Positions 56,560 to 64,000 of a stretch of DNA of 64,000 nucleotides are shown here, in pieces. Position 1 is the stretch's first letter. The number at the start of each line of letters is the position of its first letter. The notes under the pieces were generated by a model. It saw only the letters and a program-made list of their open reading frames with translations, was not told the DNA's origin and ran no database searches. A program made the position numbers and the translations under genes. Origin of the DNA: Alloprevotella sp. (GTDB lineage: Bacteria > Bacteroidota > Bacteroidia > Bacteroidales > Bacteroidaceae); assembly GCA_017471505.1 (NCBI GenBank), contig JAFUTC010000007.1:1-64000 (forward strand), written 5' to 3'.

Positions 56560-57654
56560 CTATTGGTTTGCTCCGGCTTGCCGCTGCTGCTCCTTGGTGG
56601 AAAGCATGCCGCAGGCTGCAAGAATATCTTCTCCACGACTGGCACGGATTGTCGTGAAGACGCCATGGTGGGTCAGATAGTCGCGAAAGTGTTCCATTTT
56701 GGTTAGGTCTGTGCCGTGGAACGGTGAGTCGGGGATTTCGTGGAAGCGGATAAGGTTCACGCGGCAGTCGAGTCCTTTGACGAGCTCCACGATAGCGTTT
56801 GCATGCTGCAGGCTGTCGTTTTGGTCGCGGAACATAATGTATTCAAACGACAGGCGGCGTTGCTTGGTTGCCTCTTCACTATGCGGCGTTTTCAGGCAAA
56901 AGTCGTATTGGTGCAACAGACTGATGACCTGCGTGATGCTATATGCCTTTTCGATGGGCATGATGTCTTTCCGTTCGTCGGGAAAGGGATTGTGAAGACT
57001 GATAGCCAGATGGCACCGACTTTCATTAAGGAACCGCTGCAGACCGGGGAGTATTCCGACGGTGCTAACGGTGATTCGCTTCGGACTCCATGCCATTTCT
57101 TTCGGGTCGGTAAGGATATGAAGCGACTTGAGTATGTGGTCGGTATTGTCGAAGGGTTCTCCCTGCCCCATGAATACGAGGTTTGAAAGGTTGTCGTATT
57201 CCGGTAGTGCAAAGATTTGATTCAGAATGTCGGCCGTAGTCAGCGATTCGTTCCAGGTCTGTCGTCCGGTCATGCAAAACTGGCAGTTCATCTTGCATCC
57301 TACTTGGCAGGACACGCACAATGTGGCGCGTTCGCTGGTTGGAATATAGACGGTTTCCACATAATTACCGCGCAGGGTGCGATAAAGGTATTTGACCGTA
57401 CCGTCCTTAGAGCGTTGGCTGACTTCGGGAGCGTGCAGGCCCACGATAGCCACTTCGTCAAGTTTTCGGCGGTTGGCTTCAGAAATGTTCTTCATTTCCG
57501 AAAACGAAACGACCCGGTGCTGATAAATCCAGTTATGGAGTTGCTTGCCAACAAACTTGGGCATGCCAAGTGTCAAGGCAAACGCACACATTTCTTCTTC
57601 GGTCAGACCGAGGAGAATCGTCTTCTCCGCTATGGAACTGTTTTGCTGATTCAT
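56560..57654 (-). CDS. rlmN: Dual-specificity RNA methyltransferase RlmN
   Basis: The 364-aa radical SAM enzyme methylates A2503 of 23S rRNA and A37 of tRNAs. The cluster motif is CKMNCQFC, preceded by CVSCQVG; NLVFMGQGEPFDN is the SAM loop, and the C-terminal catalytic Cys is in ILAACGML. First gene of the leftward run to the lipid-type genes. Confidence 0.95.
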   Translation of the reverse strand: MNQQNSSIAEKTILLGLTEEEMCAFALTLGMPKFVGKQLHNWIYQHRVVSFSEMKNISEANRRKLDEVAIVGLHAPEVSQRSKDGTVKYLYRTLRGNYVETVYIPTSERATLCVSCQVGCKMNCQFCMTGRQTWNESLTTADILNQIFALPEYDNLSNLVFMGQGEPFDNTDHILKSLHILTDPKEMAWSPKRITVSTVGILPGLQRFLNESRCHLAISLHNPFPDERKDIMPIEKAYSITQVISLLHQYDFCLKTPHSEEATKQRRLSFEYIMFRDQNDSLQHANAIVELVKGLDCRVNLIRFHEIPDSPFHGTDLTKMEHFRDYLTHHGVFTTIRASRGEDILAACGMLSTKEQQRQAGANQ

Positions 57655-57694
57655 TCGACTGCCAGACGAATCCGTATGTCTTATAAAAAAAAGA

Positions 57695-57748
57695 AAAATC
57701 GAGGTGGATTGCTCTGATTTATACCGAACAACACATCACCTCGATTTT
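57695..57748 (-). terminator. Terminator of the SPOR lipoprotein gene
   Basis: AAAATCGAGGTG and CACCTCGATTTT form a 12-bp perfect stem with a 30-nt loop. On the minus strand it is followed by TCTTTTTTTT. Confidence 0.8.
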
Positions 57749-57783
57749 GTTTTTAAGGAATTATCTATGTGTATGGAAAAGTT

Positions 57784-58299
57784 CTATTTTACATACAGAA
57801 GCCAAGCGCCTGCATAGGTTGACTTCAACGTTTCTTTAGAAGCGATGGCGCTTGCTTTGTCGGCAAACGACGATGCAACCACGCGATACCATCCGGTGTG
57901 TCCGTTGATAGTCTCTTGTGTTTTTACTACGCGAGCGTCATATCCGTTTTCGGCAAGGCGTTCTCTAACGCTCTCTGCATTGGTCTGATTGACAAAACTG
58001 CCCACAACTACGCTATAAGTATTGAGCGGCTTGCCGCTAACTACCTGCAGTTCGCCGGCAATGGTGCGCACGTCGCTGTCAATAGCGGCTACGGCGGCGG
58101 TGTTATTGTTCTGCGGGGTTACGGGGGTTACCTTGGCCACGTCTTCCTGCACTTGAGGTACCTGAACCACCTGCTGATCTTCTACGGTGTTTTCTGTAGC
58201 CTTGTTATAAGCCTGCTGCCAGGCATCTTCCTTTGCTTTGCAAGAACTCATAGCGAAGGCAAGTAATGCTACGCTTGAAAATAGAAAAACTTTCTTCAT
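57784..58299 (-). CDS. SPOR-domain lipoprotein
   Basis: The 171-aa product has a lipobox (SSC, Cys20), a low-complexity linker rich in Val, Gln, Asn and a C-terminal SPOR domain (about 90-171: YSVVVGSFVNQTNAESVRE, GWYRVVASSF). SPOR domains bind denuded peptidoglycan, often at the division site. Confidence 0.88.
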   Translation of the reverse strand: MKKVFLFSSVALLAFAMSSCKAKEDAWQQAYNKATENTVEDQQVVQVPQVQEDVAKVTPVTPQNNNTAAVAAIDSDVRTIAGELQVVSGKPLNTYSVVVGSFVNQTNAESVRERLAENGYDARVVKTQETINGHTGWYRVVASSFADKASAIASKETLKSTYAGAWLLYVK

Positions 58300-58349
58300 T
58301 TCTTGTGTGATATTAAGAGTGTTAATTTATTGGTTCGTGTTGTATAGTG

Positions 58350-58357
58350 CGAAGATA
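58350..58357 (-). promoter_or_regulatory. Promoter -7-like box of the SPOR gene
   Basis: Minus-strand TATCTTCG, one change from TAnnTTTG, about 50 bp before the ATG. Confidence 0.45.
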
Positions 58358-58460
58358 ATACATTATTTCATTATGATAGTCGGACCGGTCGGAAAAATAA
58401 GCATCTGACCATCTTGTTTTAACTTTATTTAGGTTTACACGGTGGTTTTTGCAAAATAAG

Positions 58461-58497
58461 TTGGGCGAGAATAATCTTGAATGATTATCTCGCCCAA
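58461..58497 (-). terminator. rpoD terminator
   Basis: TTGGGCGAGAATAATC pairs with GATTATCTCGCCCAA (one bulge). On the minus strand it is followed by CTTATTTTG. Confidence 0.8.
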
Positions 58498-58525
58498 CTG
58501 TCAGGTTGTGTGGGTTCGTGCGATA

Positions 58526-59386
58526 CTATCCCAGATATTTTGTAAGTATCTTAATGTTGTCGGCTTCGCGCAATCGACGCAGCGCACGCTCCTTGATCTG
58601 GCGAACACGCTCGCGTGTCAGGCTTAGGGAGTTGGCCACTTCTTCTGCAGTCATCTCCGTGCGTCCGATACCGAACAGCATCTTCAGAACCTGGGCCTCG
58701 CGGTCGGAAAGCATAGCCAATGCAGCATTTAAATCGGAGGACAGCGATTCTTTCTCCATCCGGTCGTCTGTGCCAGGGGCATTCTCGTCGGTCATAATAT
58801 CAATCAGACTATTAGACTCGTCGTCCTGGAACGGAGCATCTACCGATATTTTCTTTCCATTAGTGCCCAGCGCGTCTTGTACCTTCGAGACGTCGGTTTC
58901 GAGTATCTCGGCAAGTTCCTGTACGGATGGTCTGCGTTCAAACTCCTGTTCAAAGTTTACGATGGCCTTGGTAAGTTTGCTCTGGAAACCTACTTGGTTC
59001 AGCGGCATCCTTACAATGCGGCTCTGTTCCGATATGGCCTGCAGAATGCTTTGGCGAATCCACCAAACGGCATAGCTGATGAACTTAAATCCGCGTGTTT
59101 CATCAAATTTCTGTGCGGCGCGTATTAAACCCAGATTGCCTTCGTCAATGAGGTCATTAAGGGCCAGGCCCTGATTCTGGTACTGTTTGGCCACGCTGAC
59201 CACAAATCGCAGGTTGGCACGGGTCAATTTTTCCAAAGCCTCGCGATCGCCCTTGTGAATACGCTGGGCCAACTCTACTTCTTCGTCGGTCGAAATAAGT
59301 TCTTCGCGGCCTATTTCAACCAGATATTTGTCGAGAGCGGCACTCGAGCGATTCGTAATGCTTTTGCTGATTTTTAGTTGACGCAT
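58526..59386 (-). CDS. rpoD: Primary sigma factor RpoD/SigA (Bacteroidetes type)
   Basis: The 286-aa protein lacks region 1.1 and starts MRQLKISKSITNRSSAALDKYL. Regions 1.2 to 2.4 are visible (LRFVVSVAKQYQNQGLALNDLIDEGNLGLI... AVWWIRQSI), as are 3 and the 4.2 helix-turn-helix (LTRERVRQIKERALRRLR). This factor reads the -33 TTTG / -7 TAnnTTTG promoters noted elsewhere in the window. Confidence 0.95.
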   Translation of the reverse strand: MRQLKISKSITNRSSAALDKYLVEIGREELISTDEEVELAQRIHKGDREALEKLTRANLRFVVSVAKQYQNQGLALNDLIDEGNLGLIRAAQKFDETRGFKFISYAVWWIRQSILQAISEQSRIVRMPLNQVGFQSKLTKAIVNFEQEFERRPSVQELAEILETDVSKVQDALGTNGKKISVDAPFQDDESNSLIDIMTDENAPGTDDRMEKESLSSDLNAALAMLSDREAQVLKMLFGIGRTEMTAEEVANSLSLTRERVRQIKERALRRLREADNIKILTKYLG

Positions 59387-59537
59387 ATTATTTGTCGGGT
59401 TTATTTGTCGATGAAATTTGGCACAAAGTGCGTTTTGCCGAATTAACTTGCAATATTACTTTATTATTGCTGAATTTCAAAATTTAATTCCAATAAGTTT
59501 CAAATTGATTTTTCCTTATGGAAAAAACATTGTATAA

Positions 59538-59569
59538 TTGAATTTGCCGAAAATAAAGTTTTAACTTCG
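59538..59569 (+). promoter_or_regulatory. serC operon promoter
   Basis: TTG (59538-59540), 21-bp spacer, TAACTTCG (59562-59569), 43 bp before the ATG. Confidence 0.5.
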
Positions 59570-59612
59570 CATTATATAATTGAATAATCTAACCTATTAA
59601 TATCCCCTACTT

Positions 59613-60677
59613 ATGAAAAAAGTGAATTTTGGTGCCGGTCCTTCCATTCTGCCCCAAGAAGTGATGAAGGCAACGGCTGAAGCATGCGTCGATTTTGAAG
59701 GACTGGGTCTTTCGTTGATGGAAATAAGCCATCGCTCAAAAGAGTTCCAGAAAGTAATGGACGATGCACAGGCTTTGTTCAAAGAGCTCCTGCAGATTCC
59801 CGAGGGCTATAGTGTGCTCTTCCTGGGCGGTGGTGCAAGCCTCGAGTTTGCCATGGTTCCCTACAACTATCTGGAGCATAAGGTTGCCTATCTTAATACG
59901 GGTGTCTGGGCCACTAAGGCACAGAAGGAAGCCCGCCTGTTCGGCGAAGTGGTTGAAGTGGCTTCTTCTGCTGACAAGAACTTCACCTACGTTCCCAAGA
60001 ACTTTGAAGTTCCCGCCGATGCCGACTACCTGCACATCACCACTAACAATACAATCTACGGCACGGAGTTGCTGCGCGACATCGATAGTCCGGTGCCTCT
60101 GATTGCCGACATGTCGTCCGATATCCTTTCGCGTCCGGTCGATGTAAGCAAGTACACGATGATTTACGGCGGTGCACAGAAGAACCTTTCTATGGCCGGT
60201 GTCACCTTTGTTATCGTGAAGGACGATTCGCTTGGCAAAGTGTCGCGTCAGATACCGACCATGCTCGACTATCGTACCCACATCAAGAAAGGTTCTATGT
60301 TCAACACTCCCCCGGTAGTCCCCATCTACAGCGCCCTTCAGACATTGAAGTGGATTAAGTCACAAGGTGGCGTCGAGGCTATGGACAAGCGTGCGGCCGA
60401 GCGTGCAGAAATTCTCTACAACGAGATTGACCGCAACAAACTCTTCCGTGGCACCGCAGAAGCCGCCGACAGAAGCCGCATGAATATTTGCTTCGTGATG
60501 AACGACGAATACAGGGAACTAGAACAAGAGTTCTTGGCCTTCGCATTAGAGCGCGGCATGTGGGGAATCAAGGGACACCGCGACGTAGGTGGTTTCCGCG
60601 CTTCCTGCTACAACGCCATGCCGGTGGAAGGCGTTAAGGCTTTGGTGGAGACCATGAAGGCCTTTGAGAATCGCTAA
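59613..60677 (+). CDS. serC: Phosphoserine aminotransferase SerC
   Basis: The 354-aa PLP enzyme makes 3-phosphoserine. [13 protein letters not shown] is the N-terminal signature, the PLP lysine is in [15 protein letters not shown], and the C-terminus [15 protein letters not shown] is conserved. The first gene of a serine operon. Confidence 0.97.
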   Translation: MKKVNFGAGPSILPQEVMKATAEACVDFEGLGLSLMEISHRSKEFQKVMDDAQALFKELLQIPEGYSVLFLGGGASLEFAMVPYNYLEHKVAYLNTGVWATKAQKEARLFGEVVEVASSADKNFTYVPKNFEVPADADYLHITTNNTIYGTELLRDIDSPVPLIADMSSDILSRPVDVSKYTMIYGGAQKNLSMAGVTFVIVKDDSLGKVSRQIPTMLDYRTHIKKGSMFNTPPVVPIYSALQTLKWIKSQGGVEAMDKRAAERAEILYNEIDRNKLFRGTAEAADRSRMNICFVMNDEYRELEQEFLAFALERGMWGIKGHRDVGGFRASCYNAMPVEGVKALVETMKAFENR

Positions 60678-60727
60678 GTTGTCTCTAATGACGGACAAGT
60701 ATTACACAAACGAATAATTATCAAGTT

Positions 60728-61645
60728 ATGAGAGTTCTTGTTGCAACCGAAAAACCCTTCTCTCCCATTGCGGTAGAAGGTATCAAGAAGATTGTGCTCG
60801 AGGCAGGTTTCGAATTTGCCCTGCTTGAAAAATATGAGTCGAAGGCAGTGCTGCTTGAAGCAGTATCTGAAGTCAATGCCCTCATCGTGCGTTCCGACAA
60901 GATAGATGCCGAGGTCTTTGCCCACGCGCCTGAGTTGAAGATTGTGGTGCGAGCCGGAGCAGGCTACGACAATATTGACCTCGAAGCCGCCACTAAGGCC
61001 GGCGTCGTGGTGATGAATACTCCCGGACAGAATGCCAATGCCGTGGCCGAACTGGTCTTTGGCATGCTCCTATATGCCGTTCGCAACCAGTTCAATGGTA
61101 AGGCTGGCACCGAACTGGGCGGTAAGACGCTCGGACTGCATGCCTTTGGCAACGTGGCTCGTAATGTAGCCCGCATAGCCAAGGGATTTGGCATGAACAT
61201 TGTGGCTTACGATGCCTATTGCCCCGCTGAACTGTTCGAGACCAACGGAGTTAAGCAGGTGTTGTCGCCCGAAGAACTGTTCAAGGAAGCCGATGTCATC
61301 AGCCTTCACGTTCCTTCGACTCCGGAGACCCGTGGCAGCATCGGTAAAGCCCTTGTTGGCAGTATGCGCACGAATGCCATCCTTGTGAACACCGCTCGCC
61401 AGGACATCATCAACGAACCTGAACTGCTCGAGGTGCTTGAGGCACGTACCGACCTTCGCTATCTGACCGACATTGCCCTTGCCGCCGACGCAGAGGCTCG
61501 CGAAAAACTCGGCCAGCGCTATTTTGCCACTCCGAAGAAGATGGGTGCACAGACGGCCGAGGCAAACGTAAATGCCGGACTGGCTGCTGCCCGCCAGATT
61601 GTGGCTTATATCAACGACGGAGTTACTCGTTTCAAAGTAAACTGA
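60728..61645 (+). CDS. serA: D-3-phosphoglycerate dehydrogenase, short type
   Basis: The 305-aa enzyme oxidises 3-phosphoglycerate. It has no ACT domain, so there is no allosteric serine site. VRAGAGYDNIDLEAA and NTPGQNANAVAE are conserved. The NAD loop is LGLHAFGNVARNVA, and Arg224 in VNTARQDIIN is the catalytic arginine. The usual catalytic His (TPHIG) is replaced by Lys (TPKKMGAQT, K270). Confidence 0.93.
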   Translation: MRVLVATEKPFSPIAVEGIKKIVLEAGFEFALLEKYESKAVLLEAVSEVNALIVRSDKIDAEVFAHAPELKIVVRAGAGYDNIDLEAATKAGVVVMNTPGQNANAVAELVFGMLLYAVRNQFNGKAGTELGGKTLGLHAFGNVARNVARIAKGFGMNIVAYDAYCPAELFETNGVKQVLSPEELFKEADVISLHVPSTPETRGSIGKALVGSMRTNAILVNTARQDIINEPELLEVLEARTDLRYLTDIALAADAEAREKLGQRYFATPKKMGAQTAEANVNAGLAAARQIVAYINDGVTRFKVN

Positions 61646-61653
61646 TAGGAACC

Positions 61654-62901
61654 ATGGTAAGAATTAAGCCTTTTAAGGGCGTTCGCCCGCCGAAAGACCT
61701 GGTAGAACTGGTGGAATGTCGTCCCTACGACGTGCTAAGTTCGGAAGAGGCACGTATAGAAGCCGGAAGCAACGAGAAATCGCTCTATCACATCATCAAG
61801 CCGGAAATCAACTTTGCGGAAGGCATCGACGAGTACGACCCACGCGTCTACCAGAGTGCCACCGAGCAGTTTGCCAAGTTCCAGCAGAACGGCTGGCTGG
61901 TGCAGGATGAAGCCGAGAACTACTACATCTACGCACAGACCATGAACGGCAAGACGCAGTACGGACTTGTGGTTTGCTGCCATATTGACGACTACTTCAA
62001 CCAAGTTATCAAGAAGCACGAACTCACTCGCCGCGACAAAGAAGAGGACCGCATGAAGCACGTGTTCGCTACAAATGCCAACATGGAGCCAGTTTTCCTG
62101 GCCTACAAGGACAACTCCACGCTCGAGGCATTGATGGACAAATACGTTGCACAGCAGCCCGAATACGATTTCATAGCCCCCATCGACGGTTTCCGCCACC
62201 AGTTCTGGGTTATCTCCGATGCACAGGACAAGGCCGTTATAACCGACGAGTTCAAGGCTATGGACGCGCTCTACATTGCCGATGGTCACCACCGCTCGGC
62301 CGCTGCCGCGCTCGTGGGAGCCGCTAAGGCAAAGGAAAATGCCGCCAATACGGGCAACGAGGAGTATAACTTCTACATGGCCGTCTGCTTCCCGATGCAA
62401 CAACTCACTATTCTCGACTACAACCGCGTAGTGCGCGACCTGAACGGCTATACGCCCAATTCGTTCATCGAGGCACTCGGCAAAAACTTCAAGGTAGCGA
62501 AGAAAGGCAAGGATGAATATCGTCCTCAGGCCTGTCACGAGTTTTCGCTCTATCTGGAAGGCGAATGGTACAGCCTGGTAGCCAAGGAAGGCACCTATGA
62601 CCCCGCCGACCCCATCGGATGTCTCGACGTCGATATCTCTTCGCGTCTCATTCTCGACGAACTTCTCGGCATTACCGACCTTCGTTCCGACAAGCGCATC
62701 GACTTTATAGGCGGACTGCGCGGACTTGGCGAACTGAAAGCCCGTGTGGACAGCGGCGAGATGAAACTTGCGCTCGCGCTCTATCCTGTCAGCATGCAGC
62801 AGATAGTCAACATCGCCGACGCCGGTAAGATAATGCCGCCCAAGGCCACTTGGTTCGAGCCGAAACTGCGCAGCGGGCTCGTCGTGCACAAACTTGACTA
62901 A
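61654..62901 (+). CDS. DUF1015 protein, linked to serine synthesis
   Basis: The 415-aa cytoplasmic protein starts MVRIKPFKGVRPPKDLVELV and carries the conserved YIADGHHRSAAA (about 207-218) and CHIDDYFNQVI-type regions of DUF1015. The DGHHR loop resembles that of ParB-fold serine kinases (SerK, SbnI). It is 8 bp after serA, and the serC-serA-DUF1015 order recurs in Bacteroidetes, which suggests a part in serine metabolism; this is inference. Confidence 0.85.
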   Translation: MVRIKPFKGVRPPKDLVELVECRPYDVLSSEEARIEAGSNEKSLYHIIKPEINFAEGIDEYDPRVYQSATEQFAKFQQNGWLVQDEAENYYIYAQTMNGKTQYGLVVCCHIDDYFNQVIKKHELTRRDKEEDRMKHVFATNANMEPVFLAYKDNSTLEALMDKYVAQQPEYDFIAPIDGFRHQFWVISDAQDKAVITDEFKAMDALYIADGHHRSAAAALVGAAKAKENAANTGNEEYNFYMAVCFPMQQLTILDYNRVVRDLNGYTPNSFIEALGKNFKVAKKGKDEYRPQACHEFSLYLEGEWYSLVAKEGTYDPADPIGCLDVDISSRLILDELLGITDLRSDKRIDFIGGLRGLGELKARVDSGEMKLALALYPVSMQQIVNIADAGKIMPPKATWFEPKLRSGLVVHKLD

Positions 62902-62925
62902 CGACTCCACTCGCCCACCCTCATG

Positions 62926-62966
62926 CAGGTCAGTTGTACGTTCGCGTTCAACTGACCTGGTTTTTT
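62926..62966 (+). terminator. serC-serA-DUF1015 terminator
   Basis: CAGGTCAGTT (62926-62935) and AACTGACCTG (62950-62959) form a 10-bp perfect stem, followed by GTTTTTT. Confidence 0.88.
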
Positions 62967-62986
62967 CTTCCCGTATGTCTCGTCCC

Positions 62987-63065
62987 GTTTCAAGCCCTGA
63001 AACGCACATTTCAAGGCTTGAAATGCGCATTCCAAGCCTTGGAATGGAATACGGCATTATGTATC
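62987..63065. repeat. Intergenic palindrome cluster D: three 17-bp palindromes at 21-bp period
   Basis: GTTTCAAGCCCTGAAAC (62987-63003), ATTTCAAGGCTTGAAAT (63008-63024) and ATTCCAAGCCTTGGAAT (63029-63045) are each palindromic, 17 bp long and separated by GCAC and GCGC. They repeat every 21 bp with changed arm sequence but kept symmetry. A copy of the box of clusters A to C, GCATTATGTATC, follows at 63054-63065. The cluster lies between two terminators of converging genes. Confidence 0.85.
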
Positions 63066-63071
63066 GAAAAA

Positions 63072-63103
63072 GCGGCACCTTGCTTTCGAAAGCAAGATGC
63101 CGC
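63072..63103 (-). terminator. rng terminator
   Basis: GCGGCACCTTGCTTT and AAAGCAAGATGCCGC pair with one mismatch around CG. On the minus strand TTTTTCG follows. Confidence 0.85.
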
Positions 63104-63127
63104 AGTGTGAATGTTTCGCCTTACACG

Positions 63128-64000
63128 CTAATTCATTTCCTTCGTCTCGCGCATGTCTATCTCCTCGCCTTTCTCGTCATAGAACTGATATTGGAGGAAA
63201 CTCAACTGTTGGTTAGGCATGAGCGACAGGCGTACGTGGTGACGGAATTGCCATTTCTGCCGGAGCGATATGATTCCCTGCGTCAGATAGGCGGCTACAT
63301 ACGGATGCACGTGCAGGCTGAGCCGACGGTGCTTTTGTTTGGACAGAAGAGCTACCTTCGATTCGAGCAGGTCAGTAAAGAGCAGACTCGGACGAATCTT
63401 GCCTGTGCCGCCACAAGTGGGGCATTCTTCGGCAACTACGGGCTCTTCGACAGGACGAACGCGCTGGCGGGTAATCTGCATGAGGCCGAACTTGGAAAGC
63501 GGCAGGATGTTGTGGCGGGCACGGTCGGACTTCATGTCTTCCACCATGCGCTCGTATAGTTTCTGCCGGTTCTCGGGCTTGTTCATATCGATGAAGTCCA
63601 CCACGATTATTCCTCCCATGTCGCGGAGTCGCAACTGGCGTGCCAACTCATCGGCTGCGCCCAGATTGACCTCGAGTGCGTTCTCTTCTTGATTATCGGC
63701 GTTTTTCGACCGATTACCGCTGTTGACGTCAACGACGTGCAATGCTTCCGTATGTTCAATGATTAAATAAGCGCCGTGCTTGTAGGTCACGATTCGCCCA
63801 AAGTTTGACTTGATTTGCTTGGTTACCGAGAAATTGTCAAAGATGGGCACCTTGCCGGTGTAGTGTTTTACGATGGCGGCTTGTTCTGGTGCAATGAGCG
63901 AGATATAGTCCTTTATTTCGGCAAAGACCTTCTCGTCGTTGATATAAATGCTTTCGTAGGACGGATTGAACAGGTCGCGCAGAAGTACCACAGCCCTGCT
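63128..64000 (-). CDS. rng: Ribonuclease E/G (partial, start beyond window)
   Basis: The frame is open to the window edge; about 290 C-terminal residues are visible. The DNase I-like subdomain metal site is in HVVDVNSGN and GGIIVVDFIDM, and the zinc-link is CPTCGGTG. The S1 domain part is outside. RNase G matures 16S rRNA 5' ends and degrades mRNA. It converges with the serine operon. Confidence 0.95.
   Translation of the reverse strand, partial: SRAVVLLRDLFNPSYESIYINDEKVFAEIKDYISLIAPEQAAIVKHYTGKVPIFDNFSVTKQIKSNFGRIVTYKHGAYLIIEHTEALHVVDVNSGNRSKNADNQEENALEVNLGAADELARQLRLRDMGGIIVVDFIDMNKPENRQKLYERMVEDMKSDRARHNILPLSKFGLMQITRQRVRPVEEPVVAEECPTCGGTGKIRPSLLFTDLLESKVALLSKQKHRRLSLHVHPYVAAYLTQGIISLRQKWQFRHHVRLSLMPNQQLSFLQYQFYDEKGEEIDMRETKEMN

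Noticed and set aside
62987-63045. Possible CRISPR array
   Set aside because: The 21-bp period is too short, there are only three units, and each unit is itself palindromic with no unique spacers.
61735-63078. 447-codon open frame on the minus strand
   Set aside because: It lies opposite the DUF1015 gene, whose family match is clear. The frame is an artefact of GC-rich codon bias on the opposite strand and its sequence has no recognisable domain.

Overview
The window looks like a Bacteroidales chromosome, probably Prevotellaceae. Three things suggest this. Many transcription starts carry the Bacteroidetes -7 box TAnnTTTG and there are no clear Shine-Dalgarno sequences. The primary sigma factor is the short (286 aa) Bacteroidetes type. 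Typical Bacteroidetes genes are present: DUF3256, DUF4290, Na+-NQR, PPi-phosphofructokinase, GT3 glycogen synthase and serC-serA-DUF1015. Protein families were assigned by eye from sequence; no database search was run.

Region 1 (1 to about 6,960) is the right part of an AT-richer integrated mobile element lying directly behind the 3' end of mnmE. All its genes read leftward: a tyrosine recombinase, an RteC-like protein of unknown role, an unknown 238-aa protein, two tandem excisionase-like HTH proteins, a RepA/RecA-like ATPase and a toprim primase-like protein. The first codons of a membrane protein sit at the left edge. The left end of the element and any relaxase lie outside the window. Behind the integrase promoter are repeated 8-10 bp boxes at helical spacing, and between the promoter and mnmE a second repeat occurs in both orientations.

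Region 2 (6,966-31,500) is housekeeping and energy metabolism. It holds mnmE, tRNA-Arg(UCU), ettA, ribBA, a BI-1 protein, an aspartate aminotransferase, a SugE/Gdx-like exporter, an MlaE/MlaF transporter with a secreted phosphodiesterase-like protein, rpmE2, a DUF3256 protein, class II aldolase and the complete nqrABCDEF operon. These are followed by a eukaryote-like glycogen synthase with glycogen phosphorylase, then smpB overlapping a GH5 mannanase.

Region 3 (31,500-50,990) holds a tyrosine phosphatase lipoprotein, an OmpH-like lipoprotein, ZapB-like/ZapA, RNase Y, PPi-PFK and a GH25 lysozyme. Two long envelope/translation runs follow: tsaB-DUF4290-murA-rimM-dxr-rseP-LptF/G permease, then HhH-tadA-yraN-birA-MATE-pyrH.

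Region 4 (51,100-58,300) is a leftward run: rlmN, pdxA, then a nucleotidyltransferase, an ATP-grasp protein, a CDP-alcohol phosphatidyltransferase, an LPG-synthase-TM (flippase-like) protein and a HAD protein. I read the last five as an uncharacterised polar-lipid head-group pathway, possibly inositol-related. Region 5 (58,500-64,000) holds rpoD, the serC-serA-DUF1015 operon and part of RNase G.

The most unusual non-coding signal is a family of intergenic palindrome clusters at about 13,660, 32,725, 51,000 and 63,000. The first three are built from a shared box close to ATTNCATAATNC in nested inverted pairs. The fourth has one such box beside three 17-bp palindromes repeated every 21 bp.
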